In this document: in pieces, positions 55,312 through 64,000 of the stretch
How positions within the stretch are numbered: the stretch's first letter is position 1
Layout of the letters: each line of letters opens with the position of its first letter
Assembly (NCBI GenBank): GCA_947475175.1
Contig: CANJLN010000001.1
Location: 48,305-112,304 of the forward strand
Direction: 5' to 3'
DNA from: Alphaproteobacteria bacterium
GTDB lineage: Bacteria; Pseudomonadota; Alphaproteobacteria; Paracaedibacterales; CAIULA01
Length of the DNA: 64,000 nt
The notes under the pieces: generated by a model
The model's input: the letters and a program-made list of their open reading frames with translations, nothing else
Told to the model about the DNA's origin: nothing
Databases searched by the model: none
Translations under genes and position numbers: made by a program

Positions 55312-56183
55312 TTTTTTCTATTCAAAAGCCCTTGAGGTCGAACTAATAAAACTAAAATCAGGAGTAAAAAACTAAACAGTGACTTCAGTGAACCTTGCAT
55401 GAAAAAAGCCGCATAGGCCTCCACGATTCCAATCAAGACACCACCTATAAGTGCTCCCATCATACTACCTAAGCCACCTAAAATCACGATGATGAAACCT
55501 AGTAAAGTAAGTTGGGGTGCGATATAAGGTGTCACATCCATTAAGATAGCTAGGAATGAACCAGCAATACCAAGACAAGCAGCTGCTATGCCAAAACTGA
55601 TTGCATAGAGCTTTTTATAATTCAGACCAATGACTTGCGCTCCCAGAAGATTATCCGCACAGGCTCTAATAGTTTTTCCAAGCGGTGTGTAATAAAAAAA
55701 ACAAAACAATCCAAGAGCTGTGACTAGAGCTAAGCTGCCCGTCAACAGTCTAGCTGTATCAATCAAAATCCCACAAATTTCGGTTGATTGAAGATTGTAT
55801 GAAATTACGATGGTTTGCGCTTCTGAGCCAAACACGATTTGCTCTAAGTTCAAAAGAATGATTGCGATAGCCGCAAGTGCCAAAAACTGAGAGTGTGTTG
55901 AACGGTTGAGGAGATTGTTAATAATGCCCTTTTGCAAATAATAGCCAAGGGGAAACATAACAATACTGACAATAGGAGCCAGAATCAGGGGATCTAATCC
56001 AAAATATTGATGTATGGAGATAGCAATAAAAGCTGCTAAAACAAGCATTTCTCCATGAGCAAAATTAATGACACGTGTTACCCCAAAAATAACAGATAGC
56101 CCCAATGCCATTAATGCATAAACCAAGCCTGTGAACAAACCATTCACACCAACAGAAAGATAAGAAGCTACTGAATTTGCCAT
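55308..56183 (-). CDS. livH: Branched-chain amino acid ABC transporter permease LivH
   Basis: Membrane subunit, 291 residues. Family blocks are VNGLFTGLVYALMALGLSVI, FGVTRVINFAHGEMLVLAAF (near 35-55), the EAA-like IRACADNLLGAQVIGLNYKK and ILGGLGSMMGALIGGVLIG. Its start overlaps the end of livK by 16 bases. Confidence 0.95.
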   Translation of the reverse strand: MANSVASYLSVGVNGLFTGLVYALMALGLSVIFGVTRVINFAHGEMLVLAAFIAISIHQYFGLDPLILAPIVSIVMFPLGYYLQKGIINNLLNRSTHSQFLALAAIAIILLNLEQIVFGSEAQTIVISYNLQSTEICGILIDTARLLTGSLALVTALGLFCFFYYTPLGKTIRACADNLLGAQVIGLNYKKLYAISFGIAAACLGIAGSFLAILMDVTPYIAPQLTLLGFIIVILGGLGSMMGALIGGVLIGIVEAYAAFFMQGSLKSLFSFLLLILVLLVRPQGLLNRKK

Positions 56184-57403
56184 GCAGGGAAAGGGAAAAC
56201 AGGTTGTTCTTGTTGAAGTTGCTTTGGTAGGATGATCTTTGGCGAACCGCCTCTGTTCTGCAAAGAAACGGACCCAATATTTAACGCTTGTCCTTTTTCA
56301 TCGAATGCAATAGGTCCACCATAAACAATTCGTTCCTGAATATTTGTTTCCTTAATAGCGCGTTGAAGAACTTGAGCATTTGAAGCTCCTGCTCTCTTAA
56401 AAGCGTCTGCTGCAATCCAAACAGCCTCAGCCGTGAACGCCACATTCAAATCAAACTGTTCATTCGCAAACTTTTTCTTAAAGATAGAAAGGGCTTTTTG
56501 TGCCAAAGGAGACTGAGGGTTATACCAAGCCGTATTCGTAATACAATACTCGGAATACTCACCCATTATCTTGTAAAATTGTTTTTCATACATGCCAGGA
56601 CTTCCAGGACTAATAATTCCCATTGGAGAATAACGCTGTTTGACGCATTCTCTAATCATGAGCATAGCATCATTTAAGCGTGTAATAGGGATCAGCAATT
56701 CTGCCTGAGAGGCCTTTATTTTGGAAATTTCTGCCGACAGATCCTGAGTTCGTGGATCATAAGAAATGACCTCGGTAAGCTTGAAAGGTAAAGCAAGCTC
56801 TGGCAACCAGCTGACGACAGATTTATACATTGCCTGTCCATAAGTGTCATTGATACAAAGAAGCGTTGCTGTTTTTGGTTTAACACCTGTTTCTTCAAAC
56901 AAATCATTCATGAGCGTTAAACCATTCCTGGTCAAATCGTCTGTTGTTTGGAAATTACGGAAAACGTATTTATATCCTTGTTCCGTTATCTTCGGAGCAG
57001 CTGCAATATTAACAATGAATGGAACTTGACGCTGTTCGCAAACCTGAGCGATAGCTGCTGTCACACCTGAATTATGAGCACCTATTAAAAGATGGACTCC
57101 TTCGCTTATAAGTTTTTCTGCTTTTGTTCTACCAATATCAACGCTGGATTCGGTGTCCGCGTAAATAATTTCAAGAGAAGGGCAAATCTCTTTTAAGAGC
57201 TCTTCAGCAAGTTTTGCGCCTCTTTCGCAAGCAAGTCCTACTTGTGAATCTGGGCCTGTTTTTGGGGTTAAAAGACCAACTCGAAACGCATTCAGCTTTT
57301 TTTCTTTGCAGCCTGAAAGATGACCAAGCGATAACCCGAGTGTAGCCATAGAGGCAAGACTAAATTGGCGTCGGGTTAAAGGCAATGACATGCTTTTGAT
57401 CAA
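56168..57403 (-). CDS. livK: Branched-chain amino acid ABC transporter substrate-binding lipoprotein LivK-like
   Basis: Periplasmic binding protein of the receptor-family-ligand-binding type, 411 residues. The N terminus combines a twin-arginine motif (TRRQFSLAS) with a lipobox (LSGC, Cys32), suggesting Tat export followed by lipid anchoring. The type I binding fold follows: VGLLTPKTGPDSQVGLACER (about 42-61), the hinge region LLIGAHNSGVTAAIAQVCEQ and AETVWIA-like AFTAEAVWIAADAFK near the end. An N-terminal ATG at position 5 is an alternative start. First gene of the five-gene operon; ligands may be amino acids or short amides. Confidence 0.93.
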   Translation of the reverse strand: MIKSMSLPLTRRQFSLASMATLGLSLGHLSGCKEKKLNAFRVGLLTPKTGPDSQVGLACERGAKLAEELLKEICPSLEIIYADTESSVDIGRTKAEKLISEGVHLLIGAHNSGVTAAIAQVCEQRQVPFIVNIAAAPKITEQGYKYVFRNFQTTDDLTRNGLTLMNDLFEETGVKPKTATLLCINDTYGQAMYKSVVSWLPELALPFKLTEVISYDPRTQDLSAEISKIKASQAELLIPITRLNDAMLMIRECVKQRYSPMGIISPGSPGMYEKQFYKIMGEYSEYCITNTAWYNPQSPLAQKALSIFKKKFANEQFDLNVAFTAEAVWIAADAFKRAGASNAQVLQRAIKETNIQERIVYGGPIAFDEKGQALNIGSVSLQNRGGSPKIILPKQLQQEQPVFPFPAWQIQ

Positions 57404-57636
57404 TCTACGGAAACATTTGACACAATCTAGCCGAAATTAGATTTCAAAACAAGTAGAGTTGTGAATTTTGCATAGCAGACTTGTATCTTTTGTTAAACTT
57501 AAATGAACGTACGTGAGCAATTTTTCCAATAAAATTTAATAAAACTGTTAACCATTCGCTCTTACCCTTGTCAGAGACGCCGAAATCGTATCATAATTAA
57601 TAAAAATTTAATAAATTCTTTACTAAAGGTGAGAGC

Positions 57637-57687
57637 ATGCGCAAACATTCACAACTTGTGGATCTTAAAAAGGCGGTGAGCGTATGA
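57637..57687 (+). CDS. 16-codon upstream ORF overlapping the tssK start
   Basis: An ATG preceded by AAAGGTGAGAG opens a frame MRKHSQLVDLKKAVSV. Its TGA overlaps the tssK ATG as ATGA. A second good ribosome-binding site, GGCGGTGAGCG, lies before the tssK ATG within this frame. The arrangement would couple tssK translation to the leader peptide. It is short enough to be chance. The 280 bases between livK and tssK otherwise hold only AT-rich DNA with no clear terminator. Confidence 0.35.
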   Translation: MRKHSQLVDLKKAVSV

Positions 57688-59030
57688 CAAAAGGATATTC
57701 GTTGGCTTTAACACCGGCTGTTCAATGGCATGAAGGCATGATGCTTTCTCCTCAGCATTTTCAGCAATCTGATTTGCGGCATCATCAGATTTTATCGCAC
57801 CAATTGATGCTTTCGTCATACTATCACTGGGGTGTTTATGCTCTCAAATTAGATCCGATTGTTTTGCCCGACGGGCTTGTTCGAATTTTAGAATTAGAAG
57901 CACTTTTACCTGATAGCTTGATTGTTCATTATTCAGCCAACATGGCAGATATTCCACCATTAGAAATAGATATAAAATCTTTAAAGACAGATACGCCGAA
58001 ACAAGAAATAACTATTCATTTAGCTATTCCAGAGTACCTGAAAGACAGTTCTCCTGTTATTGGTGAATTCCCAAGATATTATTCTGTCGAAGGTCAAGAA
58101 ATAAAAGACATAAACGTAGATGACAATCTCATTAGAATTCCACGTCTATTTCCCAAAATATTTTTGCACGCAGGAGATCAACCCCCTGCTCGTTGTCACT
58201 CGTTTCCGATCCTTAAAATGACCTTTTCAGAAGAAACGTTTGTTAAAACTGATTATTTGCACCCTTGTTTTTTTGTAGAAAAAGACACTCTTTTGTGGGA
58301 ATCAGTCGCCGAAGTTGTGCAAAAGATGCGTGAAAAAGCCACTTATCTAAGTGAAAAATGGCAAAACCAAATTGGTACTCCCATGTTGCAGGAAACGACG
58401 GCAATCCTAAAACCTCTCGTTTCAGCATTACCTGGATTAGAGACAATCGTCCATGGTGATCCAATTCATCCTTATAAATTATTTATAAGGTTGTGTGATC
58501 TCGTGGGTGATTTGGCGACACTTCGTCTATCTCAAATTCCGCCTGTTCTTCCGACATATCAACACAACGATATCAATGCCTGTTTTGGGCCTGTCCTAGC
58601 AATGGCGAAACAGTACTTGAATAGTATTGATCTTAGTTTCGCTTCATTTTCATTCCAACAGAAAGAGCGATTATTTTACCTCCGTATGCATCCAGATTAT
58701 CTGCAAGACAAACTTTATATCGGTGTAAGGTCGCCTAAGGGGATGACAGAAGTTCAGCTGGAAGAATGGATGAATGATTCGATTATATGTTCAGATTTTG
58801 CAATTGAGACTGTTCGTGCGCGCCGTATTACTGGTAATGAACGTGCAATCTTAAAAAATGAAGAACTTTATGATCTGATGCCAAGTCGAGGCGTTGTTAT
58901 TTTTGTGTTGACTCCGGATCCAGAATACATAAAGCCGGATCAGAATTTGAATATTTTTAATCCAGCGGATCATCCAGACAAACGTCCAACAGAAATTGTT
59001 CTTTATGTTCGTAAGGTTGAAGCAACGTGA
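57684..59030 (+). CDS. tssK: Type VI secretion baseplate protein TssK
   Basis: Baseplate subunit that links the phage-like tail to the membrane complex (formerly ImpJ/VasE). The 448 residues start with the conserved block VQWHEGMMLSPQHFQQSDLR and continue with WGVYALKLDPIVLPDGLVRI (shoulder domain). The C-terminal receptor-binding head that contacts TssL/TssM is more variable and ends IVLYVRKVEA. First gene of the type VI cluster in this window. tssL follows after 17 bases. Confidence 0.93.
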   Translation: MTKGYSLALTPAVQWHEGMMLSPQHFQQSDLRHHQILSHQLMLSSYYHWGVYALKLDPIVLPDGLVRILELEALLPDSLIVHYSANMADIPPLEIDIKSLKTDTPKQEITIHLAIPEYLKDSSPVIGEFPRYYSVEGQEIKDINVDDNLIRIPRLFPKIFLHAGDQPPARCHSFPILKMTFSEETFVKTDYLHPCFFVEKDTLLWESVAEVVQKMREKATYLSEKWQNQIGTPMLQETTAILKPLVSALPGLETIVHGDPIHPYKLFIRLCDLVGDLATLRLSQIPPVLPTYQHNDINACFGPVLAMAKQYLNSIDLSFASFSFQQKERLFYLRMHPDYLQDKLYIGVRSPKGMTEVQLEEWMNDSIICSDFAIETVRARRITGNERAILKNEELYDLMPSRGVVIFVLTPDPEYIKPDQNLNIFNPADHPDKRPTEIVLYVRKVEAT

Positions 59031-59047
59031 GGGGGTAGAAAATAAAT

Positions 59048-59854
59048 ATGCAATTTACAACGAATAACAGTCCTCTCTTACAAAACTTTCAAACCTTTTA
59101 CTACGAGCTTTTGAGGCAAAAGGAAAAGGCTTTGAGGATGAGTGAGCCCGATATGGTTTTCGGTGAAATAGCGCCAGATGCAGCGCCGGATATCGCACCG
59201 ACTCAAGATATGGGGCTTGCCGATACCATCCAAAAGAAAATGCGTTCCCTTATCGAAGAATTAACTTTCAAAGCAGGTCGCTCTGTCGGTGGAATGGGTG
59301 CCGGTCAAATACGTGATGCTCAGTACATAATGGTCATTTTAACAGATGAGATTTTTTTAGGCATTAATTGGCCCGGTGCTAAGCAGTGGCAAAAATCTCT
59401 TCTTGAGGCTCAGATTTTCGAGACCCAAATTGCTGGAGAATTATTTTTTAAAAAGCTTGATACTCTCTTGGAATCAAATGACCCCACTCGTGGAGAGTTA
59501 GCTCTTTTATATTTCTTAACGTTGAGTTTGGGGTTCAAGGGTAAATATAAAGATCATGAAGATCGAGAAGCAATGAAGTGGTATCTCGAACAACTTTATG
59601 CTGCTATTAACCAACGCCCAGCCCATCTTTTCAGACCAGGTCGCCCGTATTTAATTGAGCAATGTTATGATTACACTCTTTCGGAACCTCCTGGTCGTGG
59701 TCTGCCAGATGTACGCGTATGGAGTATGTGTATTGCCAGCATAATAACTGTTTATATTTTTGTAACCTATATTGTCTGGTACAAATTGGCCTCTGAGATG
59801 CACGAAGCATTGCATTTAATTTTCGAACAAGCAAAGCAGAACCCTTTGATATGA
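59048..59854 (+). CDS. tssL: Type VI secretion membrane-complex protein TssL (IcmH/DotU family)
   Basis: Inner-membrane anchor, 268 residues. The cytoplasmic hook domain is N-terminal, with YIMVILTDEIFLGINWPGAK, LFFKKLDTLLESNDPTRGEL and ALLYFLTLSLGFKGKYKDHE. One C-terminal membrane helix follows (CIASIITVYIFVTYIVWYKL, near residues 229-250). There is no OmpA-like peptidoglycan-binding extension. The ribosome-binding site is GAGGGGG. It binds TssM, encoded next. Confidence 0.93.
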   Translation: MQFTTNNSPLLQNFQTFYYELLRQKEKALRMSEPDMVFGEIAPDAAPDIAPTQDMGLADTIQKKMRSLIEELTFKAGRSVGGMGAGQIRDAQYIMVILTDEIFLGINWPGAKQWQKSLLEAQIFETQIAGELFFKKLDTLLESNDPTRGELALLYFLTLSLGFKGKYKDHEDREAMKWYLEQLYAAINQRPAHLFRPGRPYLIEQCYDYTLSEPPGRGLPDVRVWSMCIASIITVYIFVTYIVWYKLASEMHEALHLIFEQAKQNPLI

Positions 59855-59885
59855 AGCTAGCAAAACAAAAACAGGTTGAGTTGTT

Positions 59886-62800
59886 ATGATTAATGCGATT
59901 TTCGATGTTATGCGTGCAATGACTGATTTTATCAGGCATGCTTTTTCGTCTCTTCCATGGGTTATTATAGTCTTATTGATTATTGCATTGATTATCATGC
60001 TGCTAACCCTTCTGTTAGCTGTATTGGCAATTCATAAAGCTCGTGTAAAAGTTCCCAAACCTCCATCAGCAAAAGCTGAAAAAGAAAGCGCTGAAGAAGG
60101 GGAAAAAGATAAAAGAAAGCTACCTCCTCTTGGTGGATGGGTTAGTGAATTTCTTTCTAAAAAGGGATTCTTTCATGTCAGCACGCTGAGTTTGTCCTTT
60201 TTAAGAGCTTTGGATTTTCTTCGCAATTCTCTTCACACATACAATTATAAGTATCGTTTGCCATGGTATTTGATTCTTGGAGCGGAAGGCTCTGGAAAAA
60301 CATCCTTGATTGAAGGATCAGAGTTACAGCTACCTATGGGGAGGCCTGATTTCGGTATTCATCATCCAAACCCTGAGTGCCGTTGGTGGTTTTTAAATAG
60401 AGGTGTTCTTTTAGATATTAGAGGAAATCTATTTATTAAACATAAAACTGTTGGAGATGACGAGAAAGGATGGAGATCTTTACTTATCTTCCTTGCGCGT
60501 TACCGTTCTGCAAGACCTATAAACGGCATTATCTTAAGAATCCCTGCAAATGAATTATATGGGAAGCACAAATTAAGCAAAGATGAGATCAGTAGTCGTG
60601 CAGACTTTCTGTCACATAAGTTAATTACTGCTCAGGCAAGTTTAGGACTGCGTATTCCAGTCTATGTTGTCATTACAAAACTTGACACTGTTCCAGGTTT
60701 TCAAAGCTTTTGTTCGGAAATCCCAACAAGCAATCGTCACAACATGTTGGGTTGGTCTTCACCTTACACATTAGGGACTGCTTACACTGTAAAATGGGTT
60801 GATGAAGCTTTTTCAGAACTTGAAGAAAATTTAAGTCAATTACGGCTGGAGATTTTTGCAGAAGGGAGAATTTCATCAGCCAGAGACGGGGTATTTGTTT
60901 TCCCAAGCGAAGTGTCTACCTTGAAAGATAGCGTTGCTATCTATTTGAATCATATTTTCAAAAACGATGCTTACCAAGAATCTTTGCTTCTCAGAGGTAT
61001 TTATTTCTGCGGAGATAGTGGTATGACGCAGCTTAGAGTTTTAGGAGATAGTGAAGAAGAACAAGATGATCCTGATAATTTTGCTGTTGTGGGAACACCA
61101 GATGCAGCGCTCAATCAATCAAGCGAAGGATATTCTCTTTCCTCACAATTAACTCGAGACGGTGATCCTGTAGAGAGAAAAATATTTTTCTTCGATGAAA
61201 TAATTAACGCAAAAGTATTGAAAGAACCTGGGCTTTCAACGCCTTTGCAACAACGTCTTATTAGCATTAACCGCTCTCTTAACCTTGCCAAAATTATAAC
61301 GGCGGCTTTTGTATTATTTGGTAGTTACGGCCTTTTTAATGCCTATGACAGATTTGTCTCTAACCGCGATTATATTATGCCTGTCTTGAGCAAAATGAAC
61401 ACTCTTCTTCAAGATATGCAGCAAATAAAGTTGAATCAGCCTGGTCAATCAACAGAAACGTTTGATATATATGCCCGGCAGCTTATTGAGATGATGGATC
61501 AATTACAACAGACAAATTTCTTTTCTATCTTTGTGCCAGCATCTTGGTTCAGCCCATTACATGAAGATCTTAACAAAACTTTGAAGGTATCTTATCAGCA
61601 AATCATTGTTAGAACTATTTACATTGATTTGTTATTAAAAGCACGAGAGCTGCTGCATTTAAGGCCAACTGTTCATGATCAATCAGTCTCAATTGCACAG
61701 CTTTTACAACCGACAACAAGTGCAGAATATAATCTTTTAAAACGTTATGTTGAAGGCATGGCGACACTGCATGATAAAATTGAAAAGTTTAACAATCTAA
61801 AACATGCAGCTGATCCTAAAGATCTAAATGAGTTGGTTGCTTATACGTTTAATGCCCATCTTCCAGAGCAGTTTATTCATCAATATAAGAAGTTTAGAAA
61901 GCTATTGCTCAACACGTCTTTCCCGCCTATTGACCTTAAACCCTATCAACAGCTTTCACGGGAAACGCTTAATATTCTTTATCAAAACTTTTTGAATGTG
62001 ACTTTTACCGTTACAGATCCGAACAGTCTTCCTTCGCGTCTTCTTACGTTTTTACAACAATTAAGTCAGCAAGATACAAAACAGCTCCCCAATGTCGCGT
62101 ATTTGCGTCAACTAAGCGTAGAGCTTGCTCAAGTTATGCCAACTTTAGGTGAACCTGGTCAGACTTGGATGGACCGTGAATTTTTTAATCCTGGAAAAGA
62201 ATTTGATGCGCTGTTGGATAAAATAGATAGTTCAAAATTGTTTGGTAAAGAAGTAACGCAGTTTCTGGTTGATCAAACTTCAATTGGGTTTACTAACTTA
62301 AAACTACAATTGCAGTCTATGAATCAGTTGCTTGTTGACCAGCAGGTTTCTATGCCTGTCGCACCACTTGCCCAGAAAGTATACGCCATTCCTCCTTCGC
62401 AAGGGTTGATGTCTTTGCAAAGAGGATTGATCACTTTGTTTTCAGAACCGTATATGGCTGCTCCAACGGAACATACCTACACAACCATTGTCCCATCTGG
62501 AAAAATTATCTATTGGGACGCTAAGCTGATTCAGATGGCTTATGATATGTGTAAAAGATTTGAAGATTTTAGCTCAAAGCAAGTATCTGGTTTTCCACCT
62601 ATTTTGCAAGAAAATATGAAGTTATTAGCCCGTGACAGTTTGCAGGCGAATGTTGTCAATATGGTCGCTAAAGCGCAAAATTTTGTCGACGCGCCAATCA
62701 ATCTATCAGAAGGTTTAGCTGCTGAAGAGGTTTTAAGATCCAAGATTGCAGATATTAAAGATGTTGCCCCTAAGTTTATTAAATTGTTGGAAATTTTGAA

Positions 62801-64000
62801 CCACGATGCAGCTGGAACTTCTTTTGTTGAACTGAGAGGATTATTAAGCACCACAACTTTTTGGTTATTATCACAAGTTGAAAGTGTCCTTAAATCTCAA
62901 AACCCCTATATGATTCATGATTTAAGCTTTGCATGGTGGGATGGAAAAGTTGGGGCTGCTTTTTCTGGGTTTACTTCTAAAGACACAGAAGATTTAAAAA
63001 CATACTTAACGTTGCAGAAACAGCAAATGCAAACAATGGCTTTAGAATTTGCCAAACCATTGGTTACTTTCTTAAGTGCCGATGTCATGCTAGGCGCATC
63101 AACAGAAGATGTAAATTTACTCAATAAATGGCGTCGAATTATTGAACAAGTTGAGGCCTGCAAAAAGAAGCAACCAGGGAATTCAATTTCTGCTCTTGAG
63201 GACTTTATTCTCAAAAGCTTGAATAATTTTGATTTAAAAAACTGTTTTAGTCTTATCCCTCTCAGTGAGACTCGCGCAGAGTCGGGGGATTATTTCCTCG
63301 AAATTGTTCGTGCCCTAAAAAAGGGAATCTTGTCACGGGGTGAGGTTCTAAAACGTCAACAAAGTATTGATCAATACAAAGACTTAGTAAACTTTTTCAA
63401 TTCAAATTTGAAAAATAAATTTCCGTTTGTAGGTGCAAGTTTAGCGTCCAGTTCAGCGGAAGCTGACCCTGAAAAAATGCGTGAATTCTTTAGAAAGTAT
63501 GATGAATTTGGTGGATCAGTTCGATATGTTTTCGACCAAATTTATCAGCTGGGTCCTCTCACGGCAGAAGCAACACAGTTCTTGCAAAGGCTCGATATTC
63601 TAAAAGCTTTTTTCCAAAACTACTTGAATGGAGAAGGTGATAACGATCTGCCGACCTTTGACTTTAGCGCTGATTTCCGTGTTAATCGTGAAAAAGAAGC
63701 TGGTGGTGATTTAATTGTTGATTGGGTCTTAAAACCTGATCCAGATACATCAATCAACAAAAATGATAAGACCCGTAATGGTCGTTGGGTTTATGGAAAT
63801 CCGGTTGAAATCAGTTTCCGTTGGCCAGATGTCTCTCCTTCTTTCCCGGTTAGAGATGCAAAGCAACCTTTGTTAGATGTTGATGGAAGAAAAGCAACGT
63901 TCCGTTATACAGGACGCTGGGCACTCTTTTGGATGCTGCGAATGCATGCAACAAACAAAGGTGAAATTCTTCCGTTGAAATCCCCAAATCCTTATGTGCT
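59886..64000 (+). CDS. tssM: Type VI secretion membrane-complex protein TssM (IcmF family), 3' end outside window
   Basis: Large inner-membrane protein of the TssJLM complex, open from the ATG at 59886 to the end of the window (at least 1,371 codons). Two membrane helices are near residues 25-48 (PWVIIVLLIIALIIMLLTLL), a further one near 467-485 (AKIITAAFVLFGSYGLF). The cytoplasmic GTPase-like domain carries an intact Walker A, GAEGSGKTS (132-140), then LDIRGNL and VITKLDTVPGF. The periplasmic part from about 490 onward ends in the ImcF-C-like VEISFRWPDVSPSF and YTGRWALFWML. The protein is already longer than many TssM (about 1,100-1,250). It is not in a list of stop-to-stop ORFs because it has no stop in the window. 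The C terminus is still to come. Confidence 0.93.
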   Translation, partial: MINAIFDVMRAMTDFIRHAFSSLPWVIIVLLIIALIIMLLTLLLAVLAIHKARVKVPKPPSAKAEKESAEEGEKDKRKLPPLGGWVSEFLSKKGFFHVSTLSLSFLRALDFLRNSLHTYNYKYRLPWYLILGAEGSGKTSLIEGSELQLPMGRPDFGIHHPNPECRWWFLNRGVLLDIRGNLFIKHKTVGDDEKGWRSLLIFLARYRSARPINGIILRIPANELYGKHKLSKDEISSRADFLSHKLITAQASLGLRIPVYVVITKLDTVPGFQSFCSEIPTSNRHNMLGWSSPYTLGTAYTVKWVDEAFSELEENLSQLRLEIFAEGRISSARDGVFVFPSEVSTLKDSVAIYLNHIFKNDAYQESLLLRGIYFCGDSGMTQLRVLGDSEEEQDDPDNFAVVGTPDAALNQSSEGYSLSSQLTRDGDPVERKIFFFDEIINAKVLKEPGLSTPLQQRLISINRSLNLAKIITAAFVLFGSYGLFNAYDRFVSNRDYIMPVLSKMNTLLQDMQQIKLNQPGQSTETFDIYARQLIEMMDQLQQTNFFSIFVPASWFSPLHEDLNKTLKVSYQQIIVRTIYIDLLLKARELLHLRPTVHDQSVSIAQLLQPTTSAEYNLLKRYVEGMATLHDKIEKFNNLKHAADPKDLNELVAYTFNAHLPEQFIHQYKKFRKLLLNTSFPPIDLKPYQQLSRETLNILYQNFLNVTFTVTDPNSLPSRLLTFLQQLSQQDTKQLPNVAYLRQLSVELAQVMPTLGEPGQTWMDREFFNPGKEFDALLDKIDSSKLFGKEVTQFLVDQTSIGFTNLKLQLQSMNQLLVDQQVSMPVAPLAQKVYAIPPSQGLMSLQRGLITLFSEPYMAAPTEHTYTTIVPSGKIIYWDAKLIQMAYDMCKRFEDFSSKQVSGFPPILQENMKLLARDSLQANVVNMVAKAQNFVDAPINLSEGLAAEEVLRSKIADIKDVAPKFIKLLEILNHDAAGTSFVELRGLLSTTTFWLLSQVESVLKSQNPYMIHDLSFAWWDGKVGAAFSGFTSKDTEDLKTYLTLQKQQMQTMALEFAKPLVTFLSADVMLGASTEDVNLLNKWRRIIEQVEACKKKQPGNSISALEDFILKSLNNFDLKNCFSLIPLSETRAESGDYFLEIVRALKKGILSRGEVLKRQQSIDQYKDLVNFFNSNLKNKFPFVGASLASSSAEADPEKMREFFRKYDEFGGSVRYVFDQIYQLGPLTAEATQFLQRLDILKAFFQNYLNGEGDNDLPTFDFSADFRVNREKEAGGDLIVDWVLKPDPDTSINKNDKTRNGRWVYGNPVEISFRWPDVSPSFPVRDAKQPLLDVDGRKATFRYTGRWALFWMLRMHATNKGEILPLKSPNPYV

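Overview
The window is a stretch of chromosome from an AT-rich alphaproteobacterium, most likely an obligate or facultative intracellular one of the Holosporales/Paracaedibacter type. This placement is inference from gene content: a ChpT-type phosphotransferase of the CtrA pathway, an S9 protein with the alphaproteobacterial N-terminal extension, ParE and PutA of alphaproteobacterial type, many Sec-exported proteins without recognisable families, toxin-antitoxin debris, a type VI secretion cluster, and short palindromic repeats that sit between and inside genes as in Rickettsiales. No 16S gene is present to settle it.

Layout. 1-2743: the end of dnaE, then two toxin-antitoxin loci. 2861-9458: putA-metG, a hexapeptide acetyltransferase, rplM-rpsI and its terminator. 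9481-11644: three exported proteins, one a methyltransferase. 11660-17541: obgE, two tandem family-4 glycosyltransferases, and a dut-SH3-znuC-znuB operon. 17742-20913: exported proteins, including one with ubiquitin-interacting-motif-like segments at its mature N terminus. 20985-31598: housekeeping (ispE, UDG, tRNA-Ser, hemF, a fungal-type cytosine deaminase, hldE, valS, alaS). 31620-34253: three more exported proteins. 34331-43218: lipid acyltransferase, xerC, an SDR, chpT, an RRM protein, holB, ispH, rnhA, tmk, hslUV. 43417-48403: three large exported proteins, two preceded by a near-identical 54-base upstream box. 48458-57403: parE, a third toxin-antitoxin locus, a UbiH-type hydroxylase and a complete livKHMGF operon. 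57637-64000: the start of a type VI secretion cluster (tssK, tssL, tssM), running off the window.

Themes. (1) One palindromic element (9-bp stem, 5-base loop) occurs at least ten times. It lies in frame inside ispE, supplies the last codons and stop of tmk, lies just before ubiH, and in one place sits nested inside another palindrome. (2) All three toxin-antitoxin loci keep an apparently intact antitoxin while the toxin gene carries a lesion or an atypical 3' end. (3) Eleven genes encode exported proteins, ten of them of unknown family, which together with the type VI apparatus suggests a host-interacting lifestyle. Amino-acid import (Liv) together with PutA fits growth on host amino acids.
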